Counted from the stretch's first letter, positions 7,321 through 16,839 are shown. The stretch: DNA of 48,468 nucleotides from Glycomyces dulcitolivorans (GCF_003265355.1 NZ_QFRW01000086.1:10741-59208), one strand, 5' to 3'. Notes: a model not told the origin generated them from the sequence alone. Program-made: numbers and translations.

Positions 7321-7974
7321 TCAGGCGCTTTCGCGGGTGCGCCTCCGGTAGGCGGTGGTGGCGCGGAGGATGTGCTGGCCGAGCAGGGCCGAGGCGCGTT
7401 CGGAGTCGCTCGCCGCGAGGGCCTCCAGGATCTCCTCGTGCTCGCGCCACGAGTCCTCGGCGCGCAGCGTCAGGCCGACCGCGTAGACCCAGGCGATCTT
7501 CTGGCTGAGCTGGCGGATCATCTGGCCGAGCACCTCCGAGCCGGAGGCCTCGGCGATCACCTCGTGGAAGCGCGAGTTCAGGCGCGGGACCTCTTCGAGG
7601 CGGCCCTCGCGCACCGCGTCCCAGCCGAGGTTCACCAGCTCCTTGAGCCGCCCGAGCTGCTCGGGCGTGCGGTTCGCGGCTGCGCGCGCCGCGCACATCG
7701 GCTCGATCACCGACCGCAGCTCCAGCAGGTCCTCCGCCTCGGCCTCCGACAGCTCCTTCACGAAGACCCCGACATACGGCTTGGCCTCGACGAACCCCTC
7801 GGCCTCCAGCACCCGCAGCGCCTCGCGCACGGGCACCCGCGAGACCCCGTACCGCGCCGCCAGCGCGTCCTCGGTGAGCCGCTCGCCGGGCGCGAACACG
7901 CCCCGGATGATGTCCTCCCGGACGGCCCGCACCGCCTCCTGGGGAGCGCGCCGCGGCCCCTTGTCGCCAGCCAT
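7321..7974 (-). CDS. GntR-family regulator, FadR/FCD subgroup
   Basis: The 217-aa protein has an N-terminal winged HTH (residues about 10-75: LTEDALAARYGVSRVPVREALRVLEAEGFVE) and an all-helical FCD ligand-binding domain (about 80-210). The FCD domain carries the usual metal/ligand residues (LRSVIEP, NSRFHEVI, REHEEILEAL with His). Such proteins usually repress catabolic genes until an acid or amide effector binds. It is divergent from the formamidase-amidase operon; a GTATAC site sits midway in the 72-nt gap, 34 nt from its own start. It is the obvious candidate to bind all five GTATAC sites of the island. Confidence 0.9.
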   Translation of the reverse strand: MAGDKGPRRAPQEAVRAVREDIIRGVFAPGERLTEDALAARYGVSRVPVREALRVLEAEGFVEAKPYVGVFVKELSEAEAEDLLELRSVIEPMCAARAAANRTPEQLGRLKELVNLGWDAVREGRLEEVPRLNSRFHEVIAEASGSEVLGQMIRQLSQKIAWVYAVGLTLRAEDSWREHEEILEALAASDSERASALLGQHILRATTAYRRRTRESA

Positions 7975-8008
7975 GAATTGCCTCCACTACGATCAGGCCA
8001 CCATTGTC

Positions 8009-8014
8009 GTATAC
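8009..8014. promoter_or_regulatory. Predicted GntR operator, site 5 (divergent promoter)
   Basis: GTATAC in the context TGTC-GTATAC-ACTC, almost exactly between the GntR start (7974) and the formamidase start (8047). One bound dimer could control both directions. Confidence 0.65.
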
Positions 8015-8046
8015 ACTCCCTCGCCCTCGGAACGCGGTGCCTCCTC

Positions 8047-9087
8047 ATGACGCTCCTTCAGCCGCTCGCCGGCCACGACCGCTACCTCCCGTCCGCGCCC
8101 GAGACGATCAGCTGGGGGCTCCTCCCGAACGCCGCCGCCAAGCCGGTCCTGCGCGTGAAGTCAGGCGAGGCCGTCGTGATCGACACCGTCAGCCACGAAG
8201 GACTGCTTGAAGATCAAGGCGGCGACCCGGCCGCGTTCTTCGGGGCCAACGGGATCGGCGAGGTCCTGGAGGACGCCGCGCGGATCGCCCGCGAATGCGA
8301 GCGCGCGCCCGAGACCGGGCCGCACGTCGTCACCGGTCCCGTCCAGGTCGAGGGGGCCGAACCGGGCGACGTGCTCGAAGTCGAAGTCCTGCAACTGGAG
8401 CGGCGAGCCCCGTACGGCGTGGTCAGCAACCGGCACGGGCGCGGCGCGCTCGCCGGGGAGTACCCGCTCGATGAAGGCAACGTCAGCATCGTCGCCGCCG
8501 TCGACGAAAAAGGCCGCGGCGTGATCCCCACGGGCGACGGCCGGTCGCTGCGGTTCGGCCTCGCGCCGTTCCTCGGGATCATGGGCACCGCCCCCGCGAC
8601 CGAAGCGCCCGTCCACTCCGTGCCGCCCGGGCCCCACGGCGGGAACCTCGACATCCGGCTGCTCGGCACCGGATCGAAGCTGTACCTGCCGGTCGCGGTC
8701 CCCGGCGCGTCGTTCTACACCGGCGACCCGCACTTCTCGCAGGGCGACGGGGAAGTCGCGCTCACCGCGTTCGAGGCGCCGCTGCGCGCCACCGTGCGTC
8801 TGACGGTCCACTCCGACCCCGCAGTGAGGAAACTCGCCGCGGCCCTTGGCGGGCCGTACGCCGAGACCGGGGAACACTGGATCACGACGGGGCTCGACGA
8901 GGACTTGGACGAAGCGGTCCGCAAGGCCACGAGGGCGGCGCTGGCGTTCCTGCGCGAGCGCCACGGCCTGCCCGGGCCGGTTGCGCTCGCGTACCTGAGC
9001 GCGGCGGTCGACGTGCGGATCTCGCAGGTCGTCGACCTCGTCAAAGGCGCCCACGTCACGCTGCCCAAGGAGTTGGATCTTGACTGA
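8047..9087 (+). CDS. Acetamidase/formamidase family protein
   Basis: The 346-aa enzyme of the FmdA/AmdA family hydrolyses formamide or short-chain amides to ammonia and the acid. Diagnostic segments are SGEAVVIDTVSHEG with a following DQGGDP, VTGPVQVEGAEPGDVLEVEV, PHGGNLDIRLLGTGSKLYLPV and GDPHFSQGDGEVALTAFEAP. The length is within the range for short bacterial members. The ATG at 8047 is chosen because the upstream open frame is antisense to the GntR gene; the SD is weak. The gene overlaps the following amidase gene by 8 nt. Within the island it would take a small amide released by ring cleavage. Confidence 0.88.
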   Translation: MTLLQPLAGHDRYLPSAPETISWGLLPNAAAKPVLRVKSGEAVVIDTVSHEGLLEDQGGDPAAFFGANGIGEVLEDAARIARECERAPETGPHVVTGPVQVEGAEPGDVLEVEVLQLERRAPYGVVSNRHGRGALAGEYPLDEGNVSIVAAVDEKGRGVIPTGDGRSLRFGLAPFLGIMGTAPATEAPVHSVPPGPHGGNLDIRLLGTGSKLYLPVAVPGASFYTGDPHFSQGDGEVALTAFEAPLRATVRLTVHSDPAVRKLAAALGGPYAETGEHWITTGLDEDLDEAVRKATRAALAFLRERHGLPGPVALAYLSAAVDVRISQVVDLVKGAHVTLPKELDLD

Positions 9088-10255
9088 CCCGTTCATCGCC
9101 CTCGTGGACGACATCGGCGGCCCCGGACCGCTCGAAGGTCTGCGCCTGGCCGTCAAAGACCTGTTCGACTTCGCCGGGACGCCAACGGGCGCAGGGAATC
9201 CGCGCTGGCTGGAGACGCACGGGCCCGCTGAGGCCGACGCCGCGGCGGTCGCGCTGCTGCGGGCGGCGGGCGCGCGGGTGGTCGGGAAGACGATCACCGA
9301 CGAGCTCGCGTGGAGCCTGAACGGCTCGAACTTCCACTACGGGGTCCCCGAGAACCCGGCCGCGCCCGGGCGCGTGCCCGGCGGGTCGTCGTCGGGGTCG
9401 GCGTCGGCGGTCGCGTTGGGGCTGGCGGACATCGGGCTCGGCACGGACACCGGCGGGTCGATCCGGGTCCCGGCGTCCTATTGCGGGTTGTTCGGTTTGC
9501 GGCCCACGCACGGGCGGGTGAGCCTCGACGGCGTCGTCCCGCTCGCACCGACGTTCGACACGGCCGGGGTGCTCGCCCGGGACGCGCGCACGCTGCGCCT
9601 CGCCATGGAGGTGCTCCTCGGCAAGCCCGAGGAGGCGCACGCGCCGATCACGCGGCTGCTCGCGCCCCGCGACATCTGGGACGAGCTCCCCGCGGCGACC
9701 AGGGACGCGGTCATGCCCGCGGTCGAGTCGTTCGGGCTCGACGTCGACGAGACGCCGTTCTTCGACGACCCGCACTTCGGCATCGAGAACGAGACCTATT
9801 CGGCCGCAGGCGGAACGACCCCGCTCGAAGCGGCGCGCCGGGCCTACGCCGCACTCCAGGCGTGGGAGGCGTGGCAGGCGCACGGCGCGTGGATCGAGGC
9901 GTCCCGGCCCGAGTTCGGGCCGGGGGTCAAGGCGCGCTTCGCGAACGCGTCGAAGCTCGGCAGCGCCGACGTCACCGGGGCGCAGCGCGTCCGCAGCGGC
10001 GTCGTGGCGCTCGTCAGGGACCGGCTCCCCGAAGGCACCGCGCTCGCGATCCCCGCCGCGCCCGGCCCCGCGCCCTTGATCGGCGAGGAGCCCGACCGCG
10101 AGGCGATCGTGCGCCTGACGTGCATCGCGGGCCTGTCAGGTGCGCCCGGGCTGGCCCTGCCCGCCGGCACGGTCGAGGACCTGCCGGTCGGACTCCAGCT
10201 CGTCGCCACTCCGGGAGGCGACGAGGCGCTGCTGGCGCTGGCCGATCCCCACTGA
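9080..10255 (+). CDS. Amidase (amidase signature family)
   Basis: The 391-aa amidase-signature enzyme has the Ser-Ser-Lys triad visible as Lys26 (LAVKDLFD), Ser103 (GGSSSGSASA) and nucleophile Ser127 (GTDTGGSIRVP). It is shorter than typical 450-500-aa members and begins almost at the catalytic lysine, like plant AMI1-type indole-acetamide hydrolases, which also share the TGAGNPxWL pattern. The start is TTG 9080, with AAGGAG at 9067-9072; it overlaps the formamidase stop, so translation is coupled. It probably hydrolyses a primary amide intermediate; substrate unknown. Confidence 0.87.
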   Translation: MTDPFIALVDDIGGPGPLEGLRLAVKDLFDFAGTPTGAGNPRWLETHGPAEADAAAVALLRAAGARVVGKTITDELAWSLNGSNFHYGVPENPAAPGRVPGGSSSGSASAVALGLADIGLGTDTGGSIRVPASYCGLFGLRPTHGRVSLDGVVPLAPTFDTAGVLARDARTLRLAMEVLLGKPEEAHAPITRLLAPRDIWDELPAATRDAVMPAVESFGLDVDETPFFDDPHFGIENETYSAAGGTTPLEAARRAYAALQAWEAWQAHGAWIEASRPEFGPGVKARFANASKLGSADVTGAQRVRSGVVALVRDRLPEGTALAIPAAPGPAPLIGEEPDREAIVRLTCIAGLSGAPGLALPAGTVEDLPVGLQLVATPGGDEALLALADPH

Positions 10256-10384
10256 TCGGCGCGCCGGGACGCGGTGCCGGTTCATAGTGCGCCGGTTCGC
10301 GTTGCGCGGGTAGGTGATGGGTCGGACCGCGCGGTATCCCGTCCCTGCCGGGCGGGACCCACACCGGTCCTCAGTGGGCGGCGG

Positions 10385-11005
10385 TCAGCAGACGAGTCCC
10401 GAGCGGAACGCCTCAGCCACGGCGTGGGCGCGGTCGCGGGCGCCGAGCTTGCGGAACATGCGCCGCGCGTGCGTCTTGACGGTGTCCTCCGAGACGAACA
10501 GGTCGCGTCCGATCTCGGCGTTCGACTTGCCTTCGCTCATGCCCCGCAGGACCTGGAGCTCGCGTTCGGTCAGCTTCATCCCCTGGAGGGTCGAGCGCTG
10601 CCGGGGGACGGCCTCCGTGACGCGCTGGAGGGTCGGCGAGGCGAACATGATCGCCTGGGCGAGGGCGACCAGGAGGTCGTCCGAGTTGTTGGACGGGGTG
10701 CGGATGACGCCCCGGGCGCCCGCGGCCACCACCATCGCGGCGGTACGGGGGTCCGCCGCGCCGGACAGCAGCACCCCGGTGCGGGGCGATCGGGCGCGGA
10801 CGGTCTTGACGAACTTGACCGGGTCCGGGGCGGCGAGCGCCACGTCCACGAGCACCACGTCCACCTGTCGGCGGCCGAGCTCCAGGAACAGCTCGGGCGA
10901 TCCCTCGACCGACTTGACCGCCTGCGCCAGGCCCATACGGGTCGCGCAGGCGGAGATCTTCTGTCCGGCTTGAGGAGTCTTAACACAGACCAGTACGGTT
11001 CTCAC
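10385..11005 (-). CDS. BldM-like response regulator with degenerate receiver
   Basis: The 206-aa protein has an N-terminal receiver-like domain (1-120) and a C-terminal LuxR/NarL HTH (about 142-205). The HTH segment (LTERELQVLRGMSEGKSNAEIGRDLFVSEDTVKTHARR in parts) closely follows the Streptomyces BldM pattern, a developmental regulator whose gene is near groESL there. In the receiver the phospho-acceptor position is Asp54 (VLVDV), but the acidic pair is missing (VCVKTP instead of a DD/ED motif) and the conserved Lys position is replaced (VIRTPS). Phosphorylation-independent action is therefore likely. The start is GTG 11005, with GAAAGG about 10 nt upstream. It is divergent from the ABC-class ATPase gene. 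Confidence 0.83.
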   Translation of the reverse strand: MRTVLVCVKTPQAGQKISACATRMGLAQAVKSVEGSPELFLELGRRQVDVVLVDVALAAPDPVKFVKTVRARSPRTGVLLSGAADPRTAAMVVAAGARGVIRTPSNNSDDLLVALAQAIMFASPTLQRVTEAVPRQRSTLQGMKLTERELQVLRGMSEGKSNAEIGRDLFVSEDTVKTHARRMFRKLGARDRAHAVAEAFRSGLVC

Positions 11006-11195
11006 TTTGTTCTACCTTTCGGTGCGGTAGGCCGTGCGTGTCTCTCTGTTACGGGAACGCAGGCGGTCCGCCGCCATGACGCGAGTTCGCGCGAATTTTT
11101 CGAGTGACTTTTCGAGGTTTCCGGGAAGAGGCGTGGACGCATGGTGTTCGGGTTCGCTGACGCGAAGACCTCGACCCTGATGGGAAACTGGGGGC

Positions 11196-12932
11196 ATGAC
11201 ACAGCGAAGAGGCGGACGACAGCACCGGGCCGAGTCCCGCGATTTTGGTGATCATCGTTCACATCCACCTCGCCATGACCTGTCTAACGAACTAACGGCC
11301 CTGGAAGGTACGAGTTACGGCCGATATAAATCCTTGCGTGGCAAATGGTGGACAGGTCCGGCGATTCTGGACATTTTGAAGGTGCAGTCCGATCCGTTCG
11401 CCCCGCCGAGCCGCGTCGAGCTCCGCTTCGACGCCGAATCGGCGGACCTCAAGCCCGAATGGCACGCGACGCCCGAGCGGCGCCGGGCCATCGCGGTGCT
11501 CCTCGCGAAGCGGTTCAGGAAGGCCTGCCCGACAAGGGACCTGCGGATCGACGCCGGCGGCCAGGAGATCCTGCGCCGGGCCTCGTGCGAGGTCGGCGAG
11601 GACGGCTCGGTCGTCTTCCGGCTCGGCGCGCAGATGCCGGGCCACGGGCGGCGCATCGCCGGACGCCAGGCCGCGCGACTGCTGTGCGAGGACCTGCCCG
11701 ACACCGCCGACGACGCGCTCGCGGTGGCCGAGGAGGAGGCCGACAAGTGGATTCGGCACGCCGATGACGTTGCGGCCCTACGGGAAGCGGTGGCCGCGAA
11801 GGGTCTCGTGGCGTTCGTCGCCGACGGGGCGATGCTCGCGCGCCGGTCCGGTGTGGACGACCGGCCGATGGAGTCCGGGGTGGCGTTCCGCTCCCCCGAG
11901 TCGCTCGCGGTCGAGGTGAAGCTGCCGAACGCGGGGACCGTGCGCGGCATGGGGATCGGCCCCGGCGTCACGCTCATCGTCGGCGGCGGCTTCCACGGCA
12001 AGTCGACCCTGCTGCGGGCCCTGGAGGCTGGCGTGTGGGACCACGTGCCCGGCGACGGGCGCGACTTCGTCGTCGCCGACCGGACCGCGGTGAAGATCCG
12101 CGCCGAGGACGGGCGGGCCGTCACCGGCGTCGACGTGCACGCGTTCGTCGACCACCTGCCGTCCGGGGACGACACGCGGCACTTCTCGACCGAGAACGCG
12201 TCCGGTTCCACATCGCAGGCGGCGGCGGTCGTCGAGTCGCTCGAAGCGGGCGCGCGGGTGCTGCTCATCGACGAGGACACGGCCGCGACGAACCTCATGA
12301 TCCGCGACGCGCGCATGCAGGAGCTCGTCGCGAAGGACCGCGAGCCGCTCACGCCGCTGGTCGACGTCGTGCGGTCGATGGCCGACGACCACGGCGTCGC
12401 GGTCGTGCTCGTCATGGGCGGCTCGGGCGACTACATGGACGTCGCCGACCGGGTCGTGCTCATGGACGCGTACGTCCCCGAGGACGTGACCGAGCGGGCG
12501 AAGGCCCTGGCCGCCAAGCCGACCGGGCGGAAGGTCGAGGCCGAGGGGTTCCGGATGCCGCGGGCGCGCGTAGTGGACGCGCGGTCGGTGTCCTCGGAGT
12601 CGCGCGGGAAGCAGAAGATCCGCGCGGGCGGGACCGACGGGCTGCGGTTCGGGGAGTCCGAGATCGACGTGCGGGCCGTCGAGCAGATCACCGACCCGTC
12701 GATGACCGCCGGGATCGGGCTCGCGCTGGAGGCCGCGGTGCGGCGCGGCTGGATCAACGGGAGCGCCACGGTCGCCGAGGCGCTCGACCGGTTCGACGCC
12801 GCGATGGAGGCCGAGGGCGAGGCGGAGCTGCTGCGGATCAGGGACGCGGACTTCGCGATCCCGAGGCGGTTCGAGGTGGCCGCGGCGCTCAACCGGATGC
12901 GGGAGCTGCGGGTGCGGCAGGGAGAGGACTGA
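11196..12932 (+). CDS. ABC-class ATPase (COG3044, MRB1590-like)
   Basis: The 578-aa soluble ATPase belongs to the 'predicted ATPase of the ABC class' family. Seen: the family-specific N-terminal GTSYGRYKSLRGKW (39-51), P-loop GGGFHGKSTLL (263-273), a signature-like SGSTSQAA followed by Walker B LLIDED (356-361) and TNLMIRDARMQELV. The trypanosome MRB1590 structure links the fold to RNA editing complexes; the bacterial role is unknown. The ATG at 11196 has only a weak GGGGG-type SD; the first 40 codons are less GC-biased but contain the conserved N-terminal motif, so the start cannot be much further downstream. The gene is alone and converges on groEL across three hairpins. Confidence 0.87.
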   Translation: MTQRRGGRQHRAESRDFGDHRSHPPRHDLSNELTALEGTSYGRYKSLRGKWWTGPAILDILKVQSDPFAPPSRVELRFDAESADLKPEWHATPERRRAIAVLLAKRFRKACPTRDLRIDAGGQEILRRASCEVGEDGSVVFRLGAQMPGHGRRIAGRQAARLLCEDLPDTADDALAVAEEEADKWIRHADDVAALREAVAAKGLVAFVADGAMLARRSGVDDRPMESGVAFRSPESLAVEVKLPNAGTVRGMGIGPGVTLIVGGGFHGKSTLLRALEAGVWDHVPGDGRDFVVADRTAVKIRAEDGRAVTGVDVHAFVDHLPSGDDTRHFSTENASGSTSQAAAVVESLEAGARVLLIDEDTAATNLMIRDARMQELVAKDREPLTPLVDVVRSMADDHGVAVVLVMGGSGDYMDVADRVVLMDAYVPEDVTERAKALAAKPTGRKVEAEGFRMPRARVVDARSVSSESRGKQKIRAGGTDGLRFGESEIDVRAVEQITDPSMTAGIGLALEAAVRRGWINGSATVAEALDRFDAAMEAEGEAELLRIRDADFAIPRRFEVAAALNRMRELRVRQGED

Positions 12933-12982
12933 ACGTCCGCCCGAAATGGGCAGTCAGTCGAACTATCTGTTTGCGGGCGTAA

Positions 12983-13026
12983 AAGTGCCTTCGCGGCTCC
13001 GATCCCCAAAGGCCGCGAAGGCACTT
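12983..13026. terminator. 15-bp stem hairpin (first of three)
   Basis: Perfect 15-bp inverted repeat, 12983-12997 with 13012-13026, loop 14 nt. It lies 50 nt past the ATPase stop, and AAAA precedes it (12981-12984), which on the minus strand gives a short U-run. It could stop transcription from either side. Confidence 0.6.
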
Positions 13027-13040
13027 GAACTCTATCGGTT

Positions 13041-13070
13041 TCCCGACAGTTGCGCGACAAACTGTCGGGA
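13041..13070. terminator. 11-bp stem hairpin (second of three)
   Basis: Perfect 11-bp stem, 13041-13051 with 13060-13070, loop 8 nt, between convergent genes. There is no T-tract on either strand. Confidence 0.45.
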
Positions 13071-13121
13071 TGTTGACACTTGGGGTTCTCCCGTGCGCCG
13101 CAGCCGCTGGTGGGGACGCCG

Positions 13122-13150
13122 GAGGGCCGCCGACGGTGTCGGCGGCCCTC
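13122..13150 (-). terminator. 13-bp stem hairpin downstream of groEL (third of three)
   Basis: Perfect GC-rich 13-bp stem, 13122-13134 with 13138-13150, loop GGT, 35 nt past the groEL stop. It is a probable groESL terminator although no T-run follows. Confidence 0.6.
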
Positions 13151-13185
13151 GTTCGTATTCGCTTGTCGCTCAGCGCGTCCCGGGT

Positions 13186-14832
<1,647 letters not shown>

Positions 14833-14846
14833 CTAGGAACGCGAAC

Positions 14847-14866
14847 GGGCCCTCCTAGGAGGGCCC
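14847..14866. repeat. 20-bp perfect palindrome between groES and groEL
   Basis: Perfect 10+10 palindrome without spacer in the 55-nt groES-groEL gap, just upstream of the groEL ribosome binding site. As RNA it would form a hairpin of about 8 bp with a 4-nt loop and may tune groEL translation or stabilise mRNA ends. Confidence 0.55.
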
Positions 14867-14875
14867 TGGACGCGT

Positions 14876-15175
14876 CTACTGCTCGACGACCGCGAGGACG
14901 TCGCGCGAGGACAGGACGAGGTACTCCTCGCCGTTGTACTTGACCTCGGTGCCGCCGTACTTGGAGTAGATGACGGTGTCGCCGACCTTCACGTCGATCG
15001 GGAGGCGGTTGCCCTTGTCGTCGAAGGCGCCCGGGCCGACGGCCAGAACGGTGCCCTCCTGGGGCTTCTCCTTGGCGGTGTCGGGGATGACGAGACCGGA
15101 AGCAGTGGTGGTCTCGGCCTCGTTCGCCTGGACCACGATGCGGTCGCCCAGCGGCTTGATGGCAGCCTTGCTCAC
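14876..15175 (-). CDS. groES: Co-chaperonin GroES
   Basis: The 99-aa Hsp10 shows [11 protein letters not shown], the mobile loop region [46 protein letters not shown] and the closing DVLAVVE. It caps the GroEL ring. The start is GTG 15175, with GGAGAA about 9 nt upstream. It is the first gene of the groES-groEL operon, with two CIRCE operators and a TATGAT -10 (15295-15300, minus strand) upstream, so it is repressed by HrcA and induced by heat or protein stress. Confidence 0.97.
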   Translation of the reverse strand: MSKAAIKPLGDRIVVQANEAETTTASGLVIPDTAKEKPQEGTVLAVGPGAFDDKGNRLPIDVKVGDTVIYSKYGGTEVKYNGEEYLVLSSRDVLAVVEQ

Positions 15176-15263
15176 TTGGATTCTCCAAACGCGTGTTCAC
15201 TACGGATGTCCGCCACGACAGCGCGGGTCTCGTCGTCGCGGGTGCCGAGGCACCGGCCCGTGG

Positions 15264-15290
15264 CTGGCACTCTCACGAAGAGAGTGCCAA
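15264..15290. promoter_or_regulatory. CIRCE element 1 (HrcA operator)
   Basis: CTGGCACTC, 9-nt spacer, GAGTGCCAA: the CIRCE form TTAGCACTC-N9-GAGTGCTAA with the usual inner halves intact and a small change (GGC/GCC) in the outer part. It lies downstream of the -10, in or at the 5' end of the groES leader. Confidence 0.9.
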
Positions 15291-15304
15291 GGCGATCATA
15301 GCGC

Positions 15305-15331
15305 TTAGCAATCTCGCCCTGCGAGTGCTAA
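15305..15331. promoter_or_regulatory. CIRCE element 2 (HrcA operator)
   Basis: TTAGCAATC, 9-nt spacer, GAGTGCTAA: a CIRCE with a perfect right half and one divergence in the left. Together with element 1 it brackets the TATGAT -10 of the groES promoter. Confidence 0.88.
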
Positions 15332-15384
15332 GGCAGAGGTTAGTTCGCGCAGGTGGGGGCGTCAACAGCGGGTCTCGAACGTCA

Positions 15385-15390
15385 TACCAT
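15385..15390 (+). promoter_or_regulatory. -10 element for the methyltransferase gene
   Basis: TACCAT followed by 7 nt and the GTG at 15398; fits a leaderless or nearly leaderless transcript. Confidence 0.5.
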
Positions 15391-15397
15391 TGACCAC

Positions 15398-16552
15398 GTG
15401 CGAACCAGCCTGCTCGAAGCCCTCACCGCCGACCCGGCCCTCCAGGCGCGCGCCGCCGAGGCCCTGGAGCACGACGGCGACCGGGCCCCGCTCACCCTCC
15501 GCAAAGCAGGCGTCGAACCCGACCTCGCCGCGGCCGCCCTGACCCTGGCCGACCTCCGCAGGCATGCCCGAACCAAGTTCGGCGACCGCGCGGACCGCCT
15601 GTACTTCACGCGGGCGGGCCTGGAGCAGGCGACGAGATGGCCGGTGGCGGAACGCCGCGCGGCGAGGTTCGCGGCCGCGTCGACCAAGGTCACGGACCTG
15701 TGCTGTGGGCTGGGCACGGAGGCGCTGGCGTTTGCGGAGGCGGGCCTGGAGGTCGAGGCGGTCGATCTGAGCGAAGAGACGGCCGCGGTCGCGAGGGCGA
15801 ACGCCAAGGAGATGGGACTCCGGGTGGAAGTCCGAGTCGGGAACGCCCTGGAGACCCCCCTCGCCGATGCGGCCTTCGCCGACCCGGCAAGACGCTCGGG
15901 TGCAGGCCGAAACTTCAACCCGGCCGACTACTCCCCGCCGCTGGACGCCCTCCTGCAACACCTCGCCGGCGCCCGCTTCGCCGCCGTCAAGCTGGGCCCG
16001 GGCATCAGCCACGACTGGATTCCGGAAGGCGCCGAGGCGGAGTGGGTCTCGGTCGACCGCGACGTGGTCGAGGCCTGCCTATGGCTGGGAGAGGCCGCCC
16101 AGGTCAAGCGCCGCGCGAGCCTGTGCAAGGCGGGCGAGTGGCACGAGCTGACCGGCAGCGGCGACGAACGAGCCGAAGTAGGCGAGGTGGCGACCTACCT
16201 CTACGAGCCGGACGGAGCGGTGATCAGGGCAGGACTAGTAGCTGAGCTGGCCGAGCAGTTGAACGCCCACACGGCAAGCGAACAAATCGCCTACCTCTAC
16301 AGCAACGAGCTCCGCACAACCGAGTTCGCCAGAGCCTGGAAAGTCGAAGAGGTCTGGCCCCTCCACCCCAAAAAGCTCAAGACACTCCTCGCCGAACGCG
16401 GAATCGGCCGCCTCACGATCAAGCAAAGGGGCACAGGAATCGACCCCGCCGCCCTCCGAAAGCAGTTGAAGCTGAAGGGCCCCAACGAAGCCACCCTAGT
16501 AGCGACAAGAATAGGAGAATCCCACGCCGCCCTCCTCTGCTCCGAGGTCTAG
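15398..16552 (+). CDS. Class I SAM-dependent methyltransferase with THUMP-like C-terminus
   Basis: The 384-aa protein has an N-terminal helical part, a Rossmann methyltransferase core with motif I as VTDLCCGLGTEALAFA, motif II EVEAVDLS and a motif-IV-like ADPARRSGAGRNF (a DPxR form typical of a putative RNA methyltransferase group). The C-terminal THUMP-like domain includes VWPLHPKKLKTLLAERGIGRLTIKQRG. An rRNA or tRNA target is likely by family. GTG 15398 is preferred to the in-frame GTG at 15353 because a -10 ends 7 nt before it and the N-terminus (VRTSLLEALT) begins a predicted helix. It is divergent from groES, and its TAG stop overlaps the HigA-like stop by 3-4 nt (convergent). Confidence 0.85.
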   Translation: MRTSLLEALTADPALQARAAEALEHDGDRAPLTLRKAGVEPDLAAAALTLADLRRHARTKFGDRADRLYFTRAGLEQATRWPVAERRAARFAAASTKVTDLCCGLGTEALAFAEAGLEVEAVDLSEETAAVARANAKEMGLRVEVRVGNALETPLADAAFADPARRSGAGRNFNPADYSPPLDALLQHLAGARFAAVKLGPGISHDWIPEGAEAEWVSVDRDVVEACLWLGEAAQVKRRASLCKAGEWHELTGSGDERAEVGEVATYLYEPDGAVIRAGLVAELAEQLNAHTASEQIAYLYSNELRTTEFARAWKVEEVWPLHPKKLKTLLAERGIGRLTIKQRGTGIDPAALRKQLKLKGPNEATLVATRIGESHAALLCSEV

Positions 16553-16836
16553 GCGGTCGCGAACGGCTTGATCTGGCGCAGGTCCTTCGCGAGGCGGTCG
16601 CGCTCGATTTCGAGGTCGTAGCGGTTCTGAAGGTTCATCCAGAACCGCTCGGAAGTCCCGAAGTACCGGGCGAGCCGCAGCGCGGTGTCGGCGCTGATGC
16701 GGCGCTTGCCGTGCACGATCTCATTGATCCGCCGCGGCGGCACCGCGATTGCGAGCGCGAGCCGGTACTGCGAGATCCCTAGCGGCTCAAGGAACTCCTC
16801 GGCCAGGACCTCCCCCGGATGGATTGCTGAGATCAA
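16549..16836 (-). CDS. HigA-type XRE antitoxin
   Basis: The 95-aa protein is a typical HigA/VapI antitoxin: IHPGEVLAEEFLEPLG, then an HTH (ISQYRLALAIAVPPRRINEIVHGKRRISADTALRLARYFGTS) and the FWMNLQNRYDLE ending. These normally bind the operator of a higBA operon and neutralise HigB. No HigB toxin gene is next to it; instead two HicB-like genes and a HicA gene precede it. The start is TTG 16836, only 3 nt after the previous stop, implying translational coupling. Its stop codon overlaps the stop of the convergent methyltransferase gene. Confidence 0.85.
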   Translation of the reverse strand: MISAIHPGEVLAEEFLEPLGISQYRLALAIAVPPRRINEIVHGKRRISADTALRLARYFGTSERFWMNLQNRYDLEIERDRLAKDLRQIKPFATA

Positions 16837-16839
16837 GGC

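Noticed and set aside
10341-10358. Hairpin as terminator between the amidase and BldM-like genes
   Set aside because: The stem has a bulge and a loop too small to fold well; no T-tract.
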